Counted from the first letter of the stretch, positions 17,117 to 26,434 are shown. The stretch is 64,000 nt of DNA from CAWGJF01 sp963822905 (GCA_963822905.1 CAWGJF010000001.1:744001-808000); one strand, 5' to 3'. Notes: generated from the letters alone by a model not told the origin. Numbers and translations are program-made.

Positions 17117-17163
17117 TTAGCACAAACCAATATAGACAAATATTTAAAAAATTGGGGAATAAA

Positions 17164-19251
17164 ATGAAAATCAAATCATTTAAAGATTGGGGTCTTTTTA
17201 CAAAAATTTTTACAGTCGTAATGCTGGCAGCATTGCCAATGATTTTCTTCCTGTTTTTTTATTTCCTCCCGAGTTTCGAAGAAACATTATTTAATGAAAA
17301 GCGCGGTGCTACTGAACAAGTTGTTCAACTTGCAGTAGAATCAATTCAAAAATATGTTAATCTGGAATCTGAAGGAGTAATGAGCAAAGAGGAAGCACAA
17401 AAATCAGCTTTAAATGATGTAAAGCAGTTAAGATATAATGCTGATGATTATTTCTGGATTAATGATGAAGAACCCAGGATGATTATGCATCCAATTAAAC
17501 CAGCACTTGATGGAAAATCACTTGTCGAATTTAAAGACCCGAATGGAATTTATTTGTTCAAGGAAATGGCAAAAGTTTGTAAACAAAAAGGACAAGGGTT
17601 TGTCGATTACATGTGGGAAAAACCTGGTCATGATGAACCACAGCCCAAAATTTCATTTGTTTATGAAGTTAAAGAATGGGGTTGGATTGTTGGATCCGGT
17701 ATATATGTAGATGATGTAAATGAAGAAGTTTCTGCATTCTCTGACAAAATCATTATTGGCTTAGTTATTATCGCTCCAATTATTTTCTTTTTTGTTTATT
17801 TCTTTACTAAGAAAATCCTTAAACCTGTTTATAATCTTAAATCTGCAGCAAACAGTCTTGCTTTAGGTGATGTGGATATTGAATTAAACTCAAATTCCAA
17901 GGATGAAATAGGACAATTAGGAACCTCATTTGGCCACCTTGTTAGTTACCTGAAAGAAAAATCAACTGCGGCAGAAAGAATTTCTGATGGGGATTTGGGA
18001 ATAGAAATAGATAGTAAGTCGGATAAAGACCTTCTTTCTAAAAGTATGAAAAAAATGGTAGATAATATACGGGCAGTAGTCAGTGAAGTAAAAGAGATGA
18101 ACCATTCAGCAATAGATGGAAATCTTTCAGTAAGGTCAAATACTGAAAAGTTTAGTGGTGAATTTAAGGAAATTGTTAACGGATTAAACTTAACGCTTGA
18201 TGCAATTTCTGATCCGTTAAATACAACGGTTTCTGTTCTGGAAAAACTTGCTGATAATGATTTGACTGTAAGAATAAATAAGGACTGGAATGGAGATTAT
18301 AAGATAATAAAGAATAGTGTGAATACAGTAGGTGAATCACTCCAAAATGCAATAGTAAAGGTAACTGAAGCAGTACAGGCGACAGCCAGTGCAGCGAACC
18401 AGATAAGCAGCAGCAGTGAAGAAATGGCAGCAGGAGCACAGGAACAAAGCAGCCAGGCAACTGAGGTAGCCGGTGCAGTAGAAGAGATGACAAAGACAAT
18501 AATAGAGACAACCAAACACACATCAATGGCATCAGAGGCAAGCAAGAATGCAGGCCAGGTAGCCAAAGAAGGGGGCAAGGTAGTAAATGAGACAATACAG
18601 GGAATGGTAAGAATATCAGAAGTGGTAAGACGAAGTGCAGAGACAGTGCAGGAGTTAGGCAAGAGCAGTAACCAGATAGGCGAGATAGTCCAGGTGATAG
18701 ATGACATAGCAGACCAGACAAACCTGCTGGCACTGAATGCAGCCATAGAAGCAGCCAGGGCAGGTGAGCAGGGCAGAGGCTTTGCAGTAGTGGCAGATGA
18801 GGTAAGGAAACTGGCAGAGCGTACAACAAAGGCGACCAAGGAAATAGCAGCGATGATAAAACAGATACAGAAGGATACAGTAGGAGCAGTAGAGTCAATG
18901 CAGCAGGGAACAGAAGAAGTAGAGAAGGGAAAAGAACTGGCAGAGAAGGCAGGCAAGTCACTAAAGGAGATAATAACCGGTGCAGAGAATGTAGTGGATA
19001 TAATCAGCCAGGTAGCAGCAGCCAGTGAAGAACAGTCGAGCACCTCAGAGCAGATAAGCAGAAGCATAGAATCAATAAGCAGTGTAACACAGGAAAGTGC
19101 AAGTGGAGTACAGCAGATAGCCCACGCAACAGAAGACTTGAACAGGCTGATGCTAACCTTACAGGAATTGGTAGGACAGTTTAAGATAGATGATCGTGAA
19201 AGTAAATATTCAGTTAGACAAAATGGAAAACTGGTTCATTCGGAAGTTTAG
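17164..19251 (+). CDS. Chemoreceptor (MCP 2) with single Cache sensor
   Basis: From ATG 17164 (ribosome site TTGGGGAA; the TTG at 17152 is part of that site) the 695-residue receptor has TM1 at about 14-37. A periplasmic single-Cache domain follows, with the family segment DDYFWINDEEPRMIMHPIKP and a closing WGWIVGSGIYVDDV, then TM2 (IIIGLVIIAPIIFFFVYFF) and HAMP. A linker with HAMP-like repeats leads to a full methyl-accepting domain with hub DIADQTNLLALNAAIEAARA. sCache_2 receptors often sense small organic acids; the ligand here is unknown. Its signalling module is DNA-identical to MCP 1. Confidence 0.94.
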   Translation: MKIKSFKDWGLFTKIFTVVMLAALPMIFFLFFYFLPSFEETLFNEKRGATEQVVQLAVESIQKYVNLESEGVMSKEEAQKSALNDVKQLRYNADDYFWINDEEPRMIMHPIKPALDGKSLVEFKDPNGIYLFKEMAKVCKQKGQGFVDYMWEKPGHDEPQPKISFVYEVKEWGWIVGSGIYVDDVNEEVSAFSDKIIIGLVIIAPIIFFFVYFFTKKILKPVYNLKSAANSLALGDVDIELNSNSKDEIGQLGTSFGHLVSYLKEKSTAAERISDGDLGIEIDSKSDKDLLSKSMKKMVDNIRAVVSEVKEMNHSAIDGNLSVRSNTEKFSGEFKEIVNGLNLTLDAISDPLNTTVSVLEKLADNDLTVRINKDWNGDYKIIKNSVNTVGESLQNAIVKVTEAVQATASAANQISSSSEEMAAGAQEQSSQATEVAGAVEEMTKTIIETTKHTSMASEASKNAGQVAKEGGKVVNETIQGMVRISEVVRRSAETVQELGKSSNQIGEIVQVIDDIADQTNLLALNAAIEAARAGEQGRGFAVVADEVRKLAERTTKATKEIAAMIKQIQKDTVGAVESMQQGTEEVEKGKELAEKAGKSLKEIITGAENVVDIISQVAAASEEQSSTSEQISRSIESISSVTQESASGVQQIAHATEDLNRLMLTLQELVGQFKIDDRESKYSVRQNGKLVHSEV
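18367..19146 (+). repeat. 780-bp direct repeat, copy 2 (receptor signalling module)
   Basis: Identical at all positions to 8982-9761, offset 9385 bases, with no gaps to the end of both genes. Recombination between the copies would delete the accessory island and the hybrid kinase and fuse the receptors. Confidence 0.93.
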
Positions 19252-19397
19252 CTAAAAAAATATAGAAGAGGAATAAATCAGATTGGAATCAAATAATTAT
19301 AAAATTAAAAATAATGTTTACTTGTTCCCACGTGGCTAATATTAGTCAGTCAAAGAATAAAATATTGAGTTTCCTTGATATTAATAAAGGTTTCTAT

Positions 19398-19413
19398 AGG
19401 CATTTTAATTGCA
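19398..19413 (+). promoter_or_regulatory. Sigma-54 promoter of the HEAT-cheA operon
   Basis: AGGCATTTTAATTGCA keeps GGCA and TTGCA of the consensus with the right 12-base spacing. Its predicted start near 19424 leaves a 30-base leader. A 10-bp palindrome CTAATATTAG at 19336-19345 lies 62 bases upstream and could be an activator site. Confidence 0.5.
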
Positions 19414-19453
19414 ATTATGCCTCTAGAATTAATTAAGAAAGTCTGGTACTAAC

Positions 19454-20839
19454 ATGAATACTGATAATAACCTTGAACAAAATGTGATGGAAATGCTTCA
19501 GTCCGAGAATATATCGGAAAGAATCGAAGCAATAAATATTTTGTTAACGGAAGATGTTGATGAAGAAACAGTAAAATATATTGCAAGGTTTATAAATGAT
19601 AATGATAAAGGAGTTAGGAATGCAGTTGCAAACTTTCTAATTATGAATAATCACCCGTCTATTCCGGGAATTATAATCAATTCTACTGGTTCAAATGATA
19701 TAACAATTAGAAACCTTGCCGGTGAAATATTGCTTGGGAAAGGGATAAAATCAGTTAAAGCCATAAACAAAACCCTTGAAGATTGTTCTGATGATGACAA
19801 TATAAAATTTTTAGTCGATGTAGTGGGATTAATTGGAGACCAGGAACCTGAAGAAAGAATAATCGAAATTTTAAAAGTAAATCAGAATGATAATGTAATA
19901 GTAGCCTGCATCGAAGCTCTCGGAAATATTCACAGTGAAAAAGGTGTGGATAGTATCATTCCTTTTTATGAAAAGAACGAAGTTTTCAAGCCGGTTGTAA
20001 TTGAATCAGTTGGAAAGATCGGGAATAAAAAATCTGTAGATTTTATTCTTTCTAAATTCGATGATGAAGATGATTTTATAAAGTTTACAATTATTGAAAG
20101 TCTTGGTGAAATAGGAGATGAGGAAACATTCTATTTTTTACTTTCAAAATTGAATGAAGCAGACGGCGCACTTACCTGGCCGTTATTGGAGGCATTATAT
20201 AAACTTAAAACCCGGTATGATCTCGAAGTTCCGTTTGATGAAAAAATTAAAAAATGTGTTCTTGAAACAATATTAAACGCAGATCCAAAATATCAGATTG
20301 TTGCAGCCCATTTAGTAACTGTTTTTGAAGACCCGGAAATCCTTTATGCCTGCTTGCAGATTTTTGGAGTTGATCCCGAACTGGATGATGTACTAAGAGA
20401 TAAATTTTTTGAAAACAAACAGATAATAATTCCCCGGTTTTCCAAGATTATTAAGAATACTACCCGTAACCTTCTTCCTGTACTTAATTTATTCCAGGAA
20501 ATTTATTATCTCGATCCGGATTCACTTGCAATGCTTGAAGAAATTGAGAAACAAAAACTGGCTCAAACACTTTCAGACTGTTTAAATGATAGTGATGAAA
20601 TGATCAGAATAGTAGCTGCTGAATTATTGTTCAGGACAAGTCCTGAAACTGCGTTTGTTTTTCTGGATATACTAACAGGCGATGAAAATATGTGGAACAG
20701 GATAAAGCTTCTTGATTTACTTTCGGAATACGAACACCCTGAAACAATCAAGGTTCTGCAAGATATGAGTAATGACCCCGAAGAAATGGTTGCTGATAAA
20801 GCAAAGGAAATTCTTTCACAATTTAAACACCCTAATTAA
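19454..20839 (+). CDS. HEAT-repeat protein at the head of the chemotaxis operon
   Basis: The 461-residue acidic protein consists of tandem helical pairs of about 30-35 residues, such as SVDFILSKFDDEDDFIKFTI then IESLGEIGD, with recurrent (A/E)(A/S)LGxIG turns. There is no signal peptide or membrane segment, so it is cytoplasmic. HEAT solenoids bind other proteins; here it heads an operon that continues with cheR 13 bases later, so an array scaffold or adaptor role is a reasonable inference. No enzymatic motif is visible. Confidence 0.8.
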   Translation: MNTDNNLEQNVMEMLQSENISERIEAINILLTEDVDEETVKYIARFINDNDKGVRNAVANFLIMNNHPSIPGIIINSTGSNDITIRNLAGEILLGKGIKSVKAINKTLEDCSDDDNIKFLVDVVGLIGDQEPEERIIEILKVNQNDNVIVACIEALGNIHSEKGVDSIIPFYEKNEVFKPVVIESVGKIGNKKSVDFILSKFDDEDDFIKFTIIESLGEIGDEETFYFLLSKLNEADGALTWPLLEALYKLKTRYDLEVPFDEKIKKCVLETILNADPKYQIVAAHLVTVFEDPEILYACLQIFGVDPELDDVLRDKFFENKQIIIPRFSKIIKNTTRNLLPVLNLFQEIYYLDPDSLAMLEEIEKQKLAQTLSDCLNDSDEMIRIVAAELLFRTSPETAFVFLDILTGDENMWNRIKLLDLLSEYEHPETIKVLQDMSNDPEEMVADKAKEILSQFKHPN

Positions 20840-20852
20840 TTAAGATTTAGTA

Positions 20853-21752
20853 ATGCAAGAATCTGCAGTAAGACATATAAACCCGGCTCCACCAATACTT
20901 CGTAATACGGGAGGAAAGGTTAGCTTAAGTATTAAAACCTTCGAACAGTGGCGTTCGTTTATTTATGATAACACCGGTATATATTTTCAGGATAATAAAC
21001 GCTACCTGTTAGAAAGCCGGCTTCAAAAAAGATTAAGTTTTCTTTCTATGTCAACCTTCGAAGAGTATTATGACTATATAAAATTTAATTCCTCCGGTTC
21101 CTCTGAAAAAAAATATTTATTTGAAGCAATAACAATTAACGAAACATTTTTCTTCAGGAATCAACCTCAACTTGATGCTTTGATTTCCAATATTCTTCCT
21201 GAAATAATAGCTTCGAAAGAAAAGCTTAATAAAAATAAGATCAGAATCTGGAGTGCAGCCTGTTCAAGCGGGGAAGAAGTTTATTCAATTGGAATGATGA
21301 TTAATGAATTGATAAAACCTAAATATCCTAAATTCGAATTTGAAATAGTTGGTACTGATATTAGTAATGCAGTTGTTGATACTGCACGAAGAGGGGTTTA
21401 TAAAGAATATTCAGTCCGCAATACTCCCTCTTTTTATCTGAAAAAATATTTTAAAGTCAGTGGTCCATCATTTGAGCTCGATCAGAAAATAAAAAACATG
21501 GCAAGCTTTAAACTTTTAAATCTTAATGATGATTTAAGCATGAGAACTATGATAAACTATGATGTCATTTTCTGTGCAAATGTTTTGATCTATTTTGACC
21601 AGGTTTCAAAAACTAAAGTCATTAACCATCTTTATAATTCACTGTTGAAGAACGGTTACCTGTTCATTGGCTATTCTGAAACACTACACGGAATCAGTCG
21701 TGCATTCAAACTAACAAGTTTTCCTAAAACCATAGGGTATAAAAAGGAGTAG
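20853..21752 (+). CDS. cheR: CheR, chemoreceptor methyltransferase
   Basis: The 299-residue product has the CheR N-terminal helical domain (DNKRYLLESRLQKRL, with ETFFFR) and a Rossmann SAM-binding domain (IRIWSAACSSGEEVYSIGMM, VGTDIS, IFCANVLIYF and GYLFIGYSE). It transfers methyl groups from S-adenosylmethionine to glutamates of the receptors for adaptation. About 25 extra residues precede the domain. It pairs with cheB at 25101; no cheD is seen in the window. Confidence 0.95.
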   Translation: MQESAVRHINPAPPILRNTGGKVSLSIKTFEQWRSFIYDNTGIYFQDNKRYLLESRLQKRLSFLSMSTFEEYYDYIKFNSSGSSEKKYLFEAITINETFFFRNQPQLDALISNILPEIIASKEKLNKNKIRIWSAACSSGEEVYSIGMMINELIKPKYPKFEFEIVGTDISNAVVDTARRGVYKEYSVRNTPSFYLKKYFKVSGPSFELDQKIKNMASFKLLNLNDDLSMRTMINYDVIFCANVLIYFDQVSKTKVINHLYNSLLKNGYLFIGYSETLHGISRAFKLTSFPKTIGYKKE

Positions 21753-21759
21753 AAATTAA

Positions 21760-22125
21760 ATGAAAAAGGTTATTCTTGTTGCGGATGATTCTCCTACAAT
21801 AAGAAAATTCGTATCGATAGCACTCAAGGTTAAAGGCTACGAGATAATTCAAGTAGCTGATGGAATGCAGGCACTTGAAAAACTGCCATCAGAAAAAATT
21901 GATTTGGTAATTACCGATCTGAATATGCCCAACATTGATGGTTTTGAACTTATTGATACAATGAGAAAAAATTCTGATTATAAAGAAATTCCCATAATTA
22001 TTCTTTCTTCTCTTTCAGGAAGCGAAGAAATAGAACGTGGAATTCAAAGCGGTGCAGATTCTTACCTTCTCAAACCATTTGATTCTAAAAGAGTATTGTA
22101 CGAAGTATCAAAATATTTAAACTAA
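21760..22125 (+). CDS. CheY-type response regulator 1
   Basis: The 121-residue stand-alone receiver has ADDSPTIRKF, phospho-Asp at about residue 53 in VITDLNMPN, a conserved Ser in ILSSLSGSEE and Lys in LLKPFD. The KPFD end and its operon position fit a chemotaxis CheY. Two CheYs follow each other here; which binds the motor switch cannot be read from sequence, and this one may act as a phosphate sink. It lies 7 bases after cheR. Confidence 0.85.
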   Translation: MKKVILVADDSPTIRKFVSIALKVKGYEIIQVADGMQALEKLPSEKIDLVITDLNMPNIDGFELIDTMRKNSDYKEIPIIILSSLSGSEEIERGIQSGADSYLLKPFDSKRVLYEVSKYLN

Positions 22126-22135
22126 TGGATATAAA

Positions 22136-22525
22136 ATGAGTCTAAAATTTTTAATTGTAGATGATTCACAAACTATGCGCAGAATAGTTTCCAATTCCTT
22201 AAAGAACCTTGGTTACGAAGATTTTGCGGAAGCATCCGATGGTAAAGATGCTCTTCTAAAACTTTCTGCAGATGATTCTCTCAACTTTGTAATAACAGAT
22301 TGGAATATGCCCGTACTTTCAGGACTTGAATTAGTCAGGGCAATTAGAGGAGATGATAAGATGAAAGCCATCCCAATTTTAATGGTTACAACAAGAGGGG
22401 TTAAGGAAGATATTATTGAAGCTTTGAAAGCAAAGGTAAACAATTATGTTGTTAAGCCATTTACTCCTGCAATTCTAAGAGAAAAAATCGATCAAATTCT
22501 TGCAACAAGTTCAGGGAGTAACTAA
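22136..22525 (+). CDS. cheY: CheY-type response regulator 2
   Basis: The 129-residue receiver has VDDSQTMRRIVSNSLKNLGY and FVITDWNMPVLSGLELVRAI, with phospho-Asp at about residue 55 and VVKPFT. This TDWNMP form is that of the classical motor-binding CheY of many bacteria. It overlaps the start of the CheZ-like gene by one base (TAATG), so the regulator and its probable phosphatase are translationally coupled. Confidence 0.92.
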   Translation: MSLKFLIVDDSQTMRRIVSNSLKNLGYEDFAEASDGKDALLKLSADDSLNFVITDWNMPVLSGLELVRAIRGDDKMKAIPILMVTTRGVKEDIIEALKAKVNNYVVKPFTPAILREKIDQILATSSGSN

Positions 22526-23283
22526 TGCTTAATACTGAAAACATGTCCACTCTTTTTTCTAAGCTTGATGACTTGAAAAAAGTCTTTGTATACGGTGAAA
22601 GACTTCTTCCTGTAATACACAGCCTTGGAGTGTTTATGAAGGAAACAGTTCCGTTGCTCGAAAATATAAACCGGTCCATCGCTGATAGTACTTCTAAAAT
22701 TCCAAAGGTTCAAAATCAAATTGATAGTGTTACAAGCGCAACTGAACTTGCAACAACCGAAATCCTTGACCTTGTTGATAAACTAAACAGTGATCTTGGC
22801 TTAATAGAAAAGTCTGTTAACGAGGTATTTATAAAAGAGAATGATAAAAAAGAATTTTTAACAAGCCTGGTACCATATCTTCAAAAAGAAAATGCTGAAG
22901 TTTTTATTAATGATTTTTTAAAGAAGAATGATTGCTCTGAGCGGCTTAACGAAACGATTAAACTTGTCAGTAAAATGAAACATGATGCAAACGATATTAC
23001 TATCTCATTGCAAGTCCAGGATATAACTGCTCAGCAGCTTGCAACAGTAAATCATCTAATCGAAGCTGTACAGGAAAAACTTTCAGGTTTAATTACAGAT
23101 TTTGATAAGAGTCATGTAAATGAACATCAAAATGATTCATTGAATATTCCTGTAAATGCCACATTTAATCCGGGTGCAAGATATACGAAATCAAGTATAG
23201 TTCAGAACGAAGTTGACTCAATATTTAAAAACACTGAAGTAACAACAGCCTCCCAGGAAGAAATAGATAAATTATTTATATAG
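22525..23283 (+). CDS. cheZ: CheZ-like phosphatase of CheY-P
   Basis: The 252-residue protein is mostly helical and carries ISLQVQDITAQQLATVNHLI near residue 155-175, which matches the CheZ active-site helix (FQDLTGQ in E. coli), with the catalytic Asp and Gln kept. Its last residues, SQEEIDKLFI, resemble both the CheZ CheY-binding tail and the FliM N-terminus (LSQQEIDQLL at 39983). A second similar piece, QNEVDSIF, lies 20 residues earlier. It dephosphorylates CheY-P, so the motor signal decays fast. The N-terminal half is longer than usual. Confidence 0.8.
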   Translation: MLNTENMSTLFSKLDDLKKVFVYGERLLPVIHSLGVFMKETVPLLENINRSIADSTSKIPKVQNQIDSVTSATELATTEILDLVDKLNSDLGLIEKSVNEVFIKENDKKEFLTSLVPYLQKENAEVFINDFLKKNDCSERLNETIKLVSKMKHDANDITISLQVQDITAQQLATVNHLIEAVQEKLSGLITDFDKSHVNEHQNDSLNIPVNATFNPGARYTKSSIVQNEVDSIFKNTEVTTASQEEIDKLFI

Positions 23284-23284
23284 C

Positions 23285-25099
23285 ATGGAAACATTAGAAC
23301 AAAACCCAATACTTATTGATCCGGAAATGACCGAGATCGTCGAAAGTTTTATCGTTGAAACAAAAGAAATTTTCGAAAAGCTTGATGTCGATCTGGTTGA
23401 GATGGAAAAGAAACCTGATGATAGTGAATTATTGAATAGTATTTTCAGACATTTTCATACTATCAAAGGTACTTCAAGCTTTCTTGGTCTAGATAAACTC
23501 ACAGCGGTAACTCATCGTGGTGAGGATATTCTTAACAAGCTCAGGAAAGGTGAAGTAAAGTTGAATTCAAATATTATGGATTCACTTTTAGGAGCTTTCG
23601 ATAATATTAAAAATCTTCTGAATTGTATTGAAACAAATAAGAATGAAGATGTTGATGTTGAAGATATAATTACTGAACTGACAAACCTGATTTCCGGTTT
23701 TGAAAATGGAAACCAAATTCCTGAAAAGAAAGAAAAACCAAAATCACAAAAGAAAGACAGGACACAAAAGGTAAAGAAAGAAGAAGCGATTGTTAAATCA
23801 AATGAAGAAACAACTGTTGAAGAAGATATAATAGTTGAGAAAAAACCTGAACAGTTAAAAATTGAAGAAAAACCTCCGGTTGAAAATAAACCAGCTCCTG
23901 AAATTGCAAGGAAAACAGAAAACTCGATAAGAGTAGATGTTGAAAGACTGGATGAATTACTGAATATTGTTTCCGAACTTGTACTTGGAAGAAACAGGCT
24001 CTCACAGGTTAATTCCGAATTTAATTTAGCACACGAAGGCACAAAATATTCACGGGATCTCTCCGAAGTAACCAAGCAAATGGATTTGATGACAAATGAA
24101 TTACAACTTGTTGTAATGAAAACAAGAATGGTAAAAATTGGAAAAGTGTTTAACAAGTTTCCAAGGCTTGTCCGGGATTTATCCAGAGAAACCAAAAAAC
24201 AGGTCGAACTTGTAATAAAAGGCGAGGAAACAGAATTAGATAAAACCTTGATTGAAGAGATAAATGATCCGCTTGTTCACCTGATCAGAAATTGTATGGA
24301 TCATGGAATCGAAATGCCTGATGATAGAAAAGTAAACGGTAAAAACCCGATAGGTACAATTACTCTTTCTGCCCAGCATGAAGGCAATAATATTATTATT
24401 TCAATTGAAGATGATGGTAAAGGAATAGACCCGGAAAAGATCAAACAGAAAGCAATTTCAAAAGGAATGATTTCTGAAACACGCGCTAATGAGCTTTCAA
24501 AGCAGGAAGCATTAAACCTGATATTCTTGCCCGGATTTTCTACGGCTGAAGTTGTTACAAATATTTCTGGTCGCGGTGTTGGAATGGATGTGGTAAAAAC
24601 CAATGTTACAAAACTTCGAGGAATAATAAACATTGAATCATCACCCGGAGCGGGAACAAAAATAATTATTAAACTTCCTTTAACTCTTGCCATTATTCCG
24701 GGGATGATTGTTAAAGTAAAAGATAATTCAATTGTTGTTCCTCTTAATTCTATACTTGAAGTGTTAAGAGTTCATAAAAATGATATTCATTCGATAAATC
24801 AAAAGCCAGTAATTAAAATGCGGGACACTGTTCTTCCACTAGTTTCTGTTGATGAACTTTTGTTTAATAACTTTGAAAAAAATGAAAACGAGTGGCAATA
24901 TGTTGTTGTAGTTGGAATTGCAGAAAAAAGTTTTGGAATTAAAGTGGATGGATTAATAGGACAGAAAGAAGTTGTTATAAAATCTCTTGAAAATTATTTT
25001 GGGAATGTTCCCGGAATAGCTGGTTCAACAATAATGGGAGATGGATCTGTTGTGATGATTATTGATCTTAATGAATTACTACATAAAGTAGCCGATTAA
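23285..25099 (+). CDS. cheA: CheA, chemotaxis histidine kinase
   Basis: The 604-residue kinase has a P1 Hpt domain (RHFHTIKGTSSFLGL, phospho-His about residue 58), a Lys/Glu-rich linker at about 140-215 with no clear P2 domain, P3 dimerisation (VERLDELLNIVSELVLGRNR), P4 ATPase (HLIRNCMDHGIE, DDGKGID, GRGVGMDVVK) and P5 CheW-like domain (PLTLAIIPGMIVKV). Absence of P2 is known in some CheA proteins. It should phosphorylate CheY and CheB. Only one base separates it from cheB. Confidence 0.96.
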   Translation: METLEQNPILIDPEMTEIVESFIVETKEIFEKLDVDLVEMEKKPDDSELLNSIFRHFHTIKGTSSFLGLDKLTAVTHRGEDILNKLRKGEVKLNSNIMDSLLGAFDNIKNLLNCIETNKNEDVDVEDIITELTNLISGFENGNQIPEKKEKPKSQKKDRTQKVKKEEAIVKSNEETTVEEDIIVEKKPEQLKIEEKPPVENKPAPEIARKTENSIRVDVERLDELLNIVSELVLGRNRLSQVNSEFNLAHEGTKYSRDLSEVTKQMDLMTNELQLVVMKTRMVKIGKVFNKFPRLVRDLSRETKKQVELVIKGEETELDKTLIEEINDPLVHLIRNCMDHGIEMPDDRKVNGKNPIGTITLSAQHEGNNIIISIEDDGKGIDPEKIKQKAISKGMISETRANELSKQEALNLIFLPGFSTAEVVTNISGRGVGMDVVKTNVTKLRGIINIESSPGAGTKIIIKLPLTLAIIPGMIVKVKDNSIVVPLNSILEVLRVHKNDIHSINQKPVIKMRDTVLPLVSVDELLFNNFEKNENEWQYVVVVGIAEKSFGIKVDGLIGQKEVVIKSLENYFGNVPGIAGSTIMGDGSVVMIIDLNELLHKVAD

Positions 25100-25100
25100 T

Positions 25101-26186
25101 ATGCCAAGAAAAATTCGTGCAGTGGTTGTTGATGATTCTGCCTTCATGAGAAAATCTCTTTCCTTAATGATGGAAAGTTCCGGCGAAATTGAAATAGTTG
25201 GGATGGCTCGTGATGGACTTGAAGGTGTAGAGATGGTGAAAAAAAAATTACCCGATATTGTAACGATGGATATTGAAATGCCAAAAATGGATGGCATTAC
25301 TGCACTTCAGAAAATAATGAAAGATTGTCCTACCCCTGTTTTGATGGTTAGCTCATTAACTACTGATGGTGCCAAGGAAACACTTAAAGCAATGGAATAT
25401 GGTGCAATTGATTTCATTCCAAAAGAAATGTCTTATGTAAGTGTAAACATTGGGAGAATTAAAGAAGACCTGATTGAAAAAGTAAAAACAATAGTAAAGC
25501 AAAAATCACTTAGTTTAAGACTTGAAAGAATTCGAAATATCGGTATTAGAAAAAAAGATATGAATATTTCCAGGTCAATTCCCGTTTCTCTTGATGCTCT
25601 GCCGAACATTGGATATAGAGCAGTTGGACTTGGAATTTCAACAGGTGGACCATTATCTCTTCAAAAGGTAATTCCTAAAATTTCTCCCAAACTTTCCGTC
25701 CCTGTTTTTATAGTTCAACATATGCCTGCAAATTTTACAAAGTCACTGGCTGAAAGGCTGAACAGCCTGAGTGAGGTTGAGGTAAAAGAAGCTGAGGATG
25801 GAGAAATAGTTAGATCTGGAGTTGTTTACATTGCTCCAGGTGGTTTGCATATGGTTATTGAAAAATCAATTGCAAATCAGGTTAAAATAGTAATAACTGG
25901 AAAGCCGGTTGAAAGCCTTCATCATCCTTCTGTTGATGTTATGTTAAGTTCATTGCTAAAAGTTTATGGGAAATATACACTGGGTATTATTATGACGGGA
26001 ATGGGGCATGACGGAGCTGATGCTATTAAAGAACTGAAATTACTCGGTGGTTATTCAATTGCACAGGATGAAGATAGTTGTGTGGTTTTTGGAATGCCCA
26101 AAGCAATTGTTGACGCAGGATTTGCGGATATTGTCCTGCCGTTGGATGTTATTCCAGATGCGATAAATAAGGTGTGTACAAAATGA
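25101..26186 (+). CDS. cheB: CheB, receptor methylesterase
   Basis: The 361-residue product has an N-terminal receiver (VVVDDSAFMRKSL, phospho-Asp about residue 57 in TMDIEMPKMDG) and a C-terminal methylesterase with the catalytic triad in GISTGGP, IVQHMPANFT and MTGMGHDGADA. Phosphorylation by CheA releases the esterase, which removes methyl groups from receptors. The linker between domains is about 40 residues. The next gene overlaps by ATGA. Confidence 0.96.
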   Translation: MPRKIRAVVVDDSAFMRKSLSLMMESSGEIEIVGMARDGLEGVEMVKKKLPDIVTMDIEMPKMDGITALQKIMKDCPTPVLMVSSLTTDGAKETLKAMEYGAIDFIPKEMSYVSVNIGRIKEDLIEKVKTIVKQKSLSLRLERIRNIGIRKKDMNISRSIPVSLDALPNIGYRAVGLGISTGGPLSLQKVIPKISPKLSVPVFIVQHMPANFTKSLAERLNSLSEVEVKEAEDGEIVRSGVVYIAPGGLHMVIEKSIANQVKIVITGKPVESLHHPSVDVMLSSLLKVYGKYTLGIIMTGMGHDGADAIKELKLLGGYSIAQDEDSCVVFGMPKAIVDAGFADIVLPLDVIPDAINKVCTK

Positions 26187-26434
26187 AGAACTTGATTGAA
26201 GATTCTGTTTTTAACATGATAACTGCAAAAAATGTTTCTGGAAAAACAAACCTGATAAAGGCTGACCAGGTTGAAATGCATGGAAACTCTAAAATCAGTT
26301 TTGAAGAAGATAGTGAAGATGGTGTTAAAATAGTTTTGATGAAAGATAACGAAGGAAATATAAAAGAAATTAAATTTATCTGTTCTTGCGGACAAACTAA
26401 ATCGCTTGTTCTTGATTATTCCGAATCTGAATAA
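26183..26434 (+). CDS. Small unknown protein with CSCG motif, coupled to cheB
   Basis: The 83-residue product starts at ATG 26183, overlapping the cheB stop as ATGA, so it is likely made with CheB. An upstream GTG at 26174 is less likely. It has an acidic middle and a C-terminal beta segment with FICSCGQTKSLVLDY; a single CxC pair could bind a metal if two chains meet. I do not recognise a named family. Its place at the end of the che operon suggests a chemotaxis or assembly role, without direct evidence. Confidence 0.7.
   Translation: MKNLIEDSVFNMITAKNVSGKTNLIKADQVEMHGNSKISFEEDSEDGVKIVLMKDNEGNIKEIKFICSCGQTKSLVLDYSESE

Noticed and set aside
17152..17163. TTG start of the second receptor at 17152
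   Set aside because: TTGGGGAA there is a good ribosome site for ATG 17164, and the receptor normally starts just before its first membrane helix.
23512..24195. 227-codon minus-strand frame inside cheA
   Set aside because: It is Ser/Phe/Ile-rich and fully covered by a complete CheA on the + strand.
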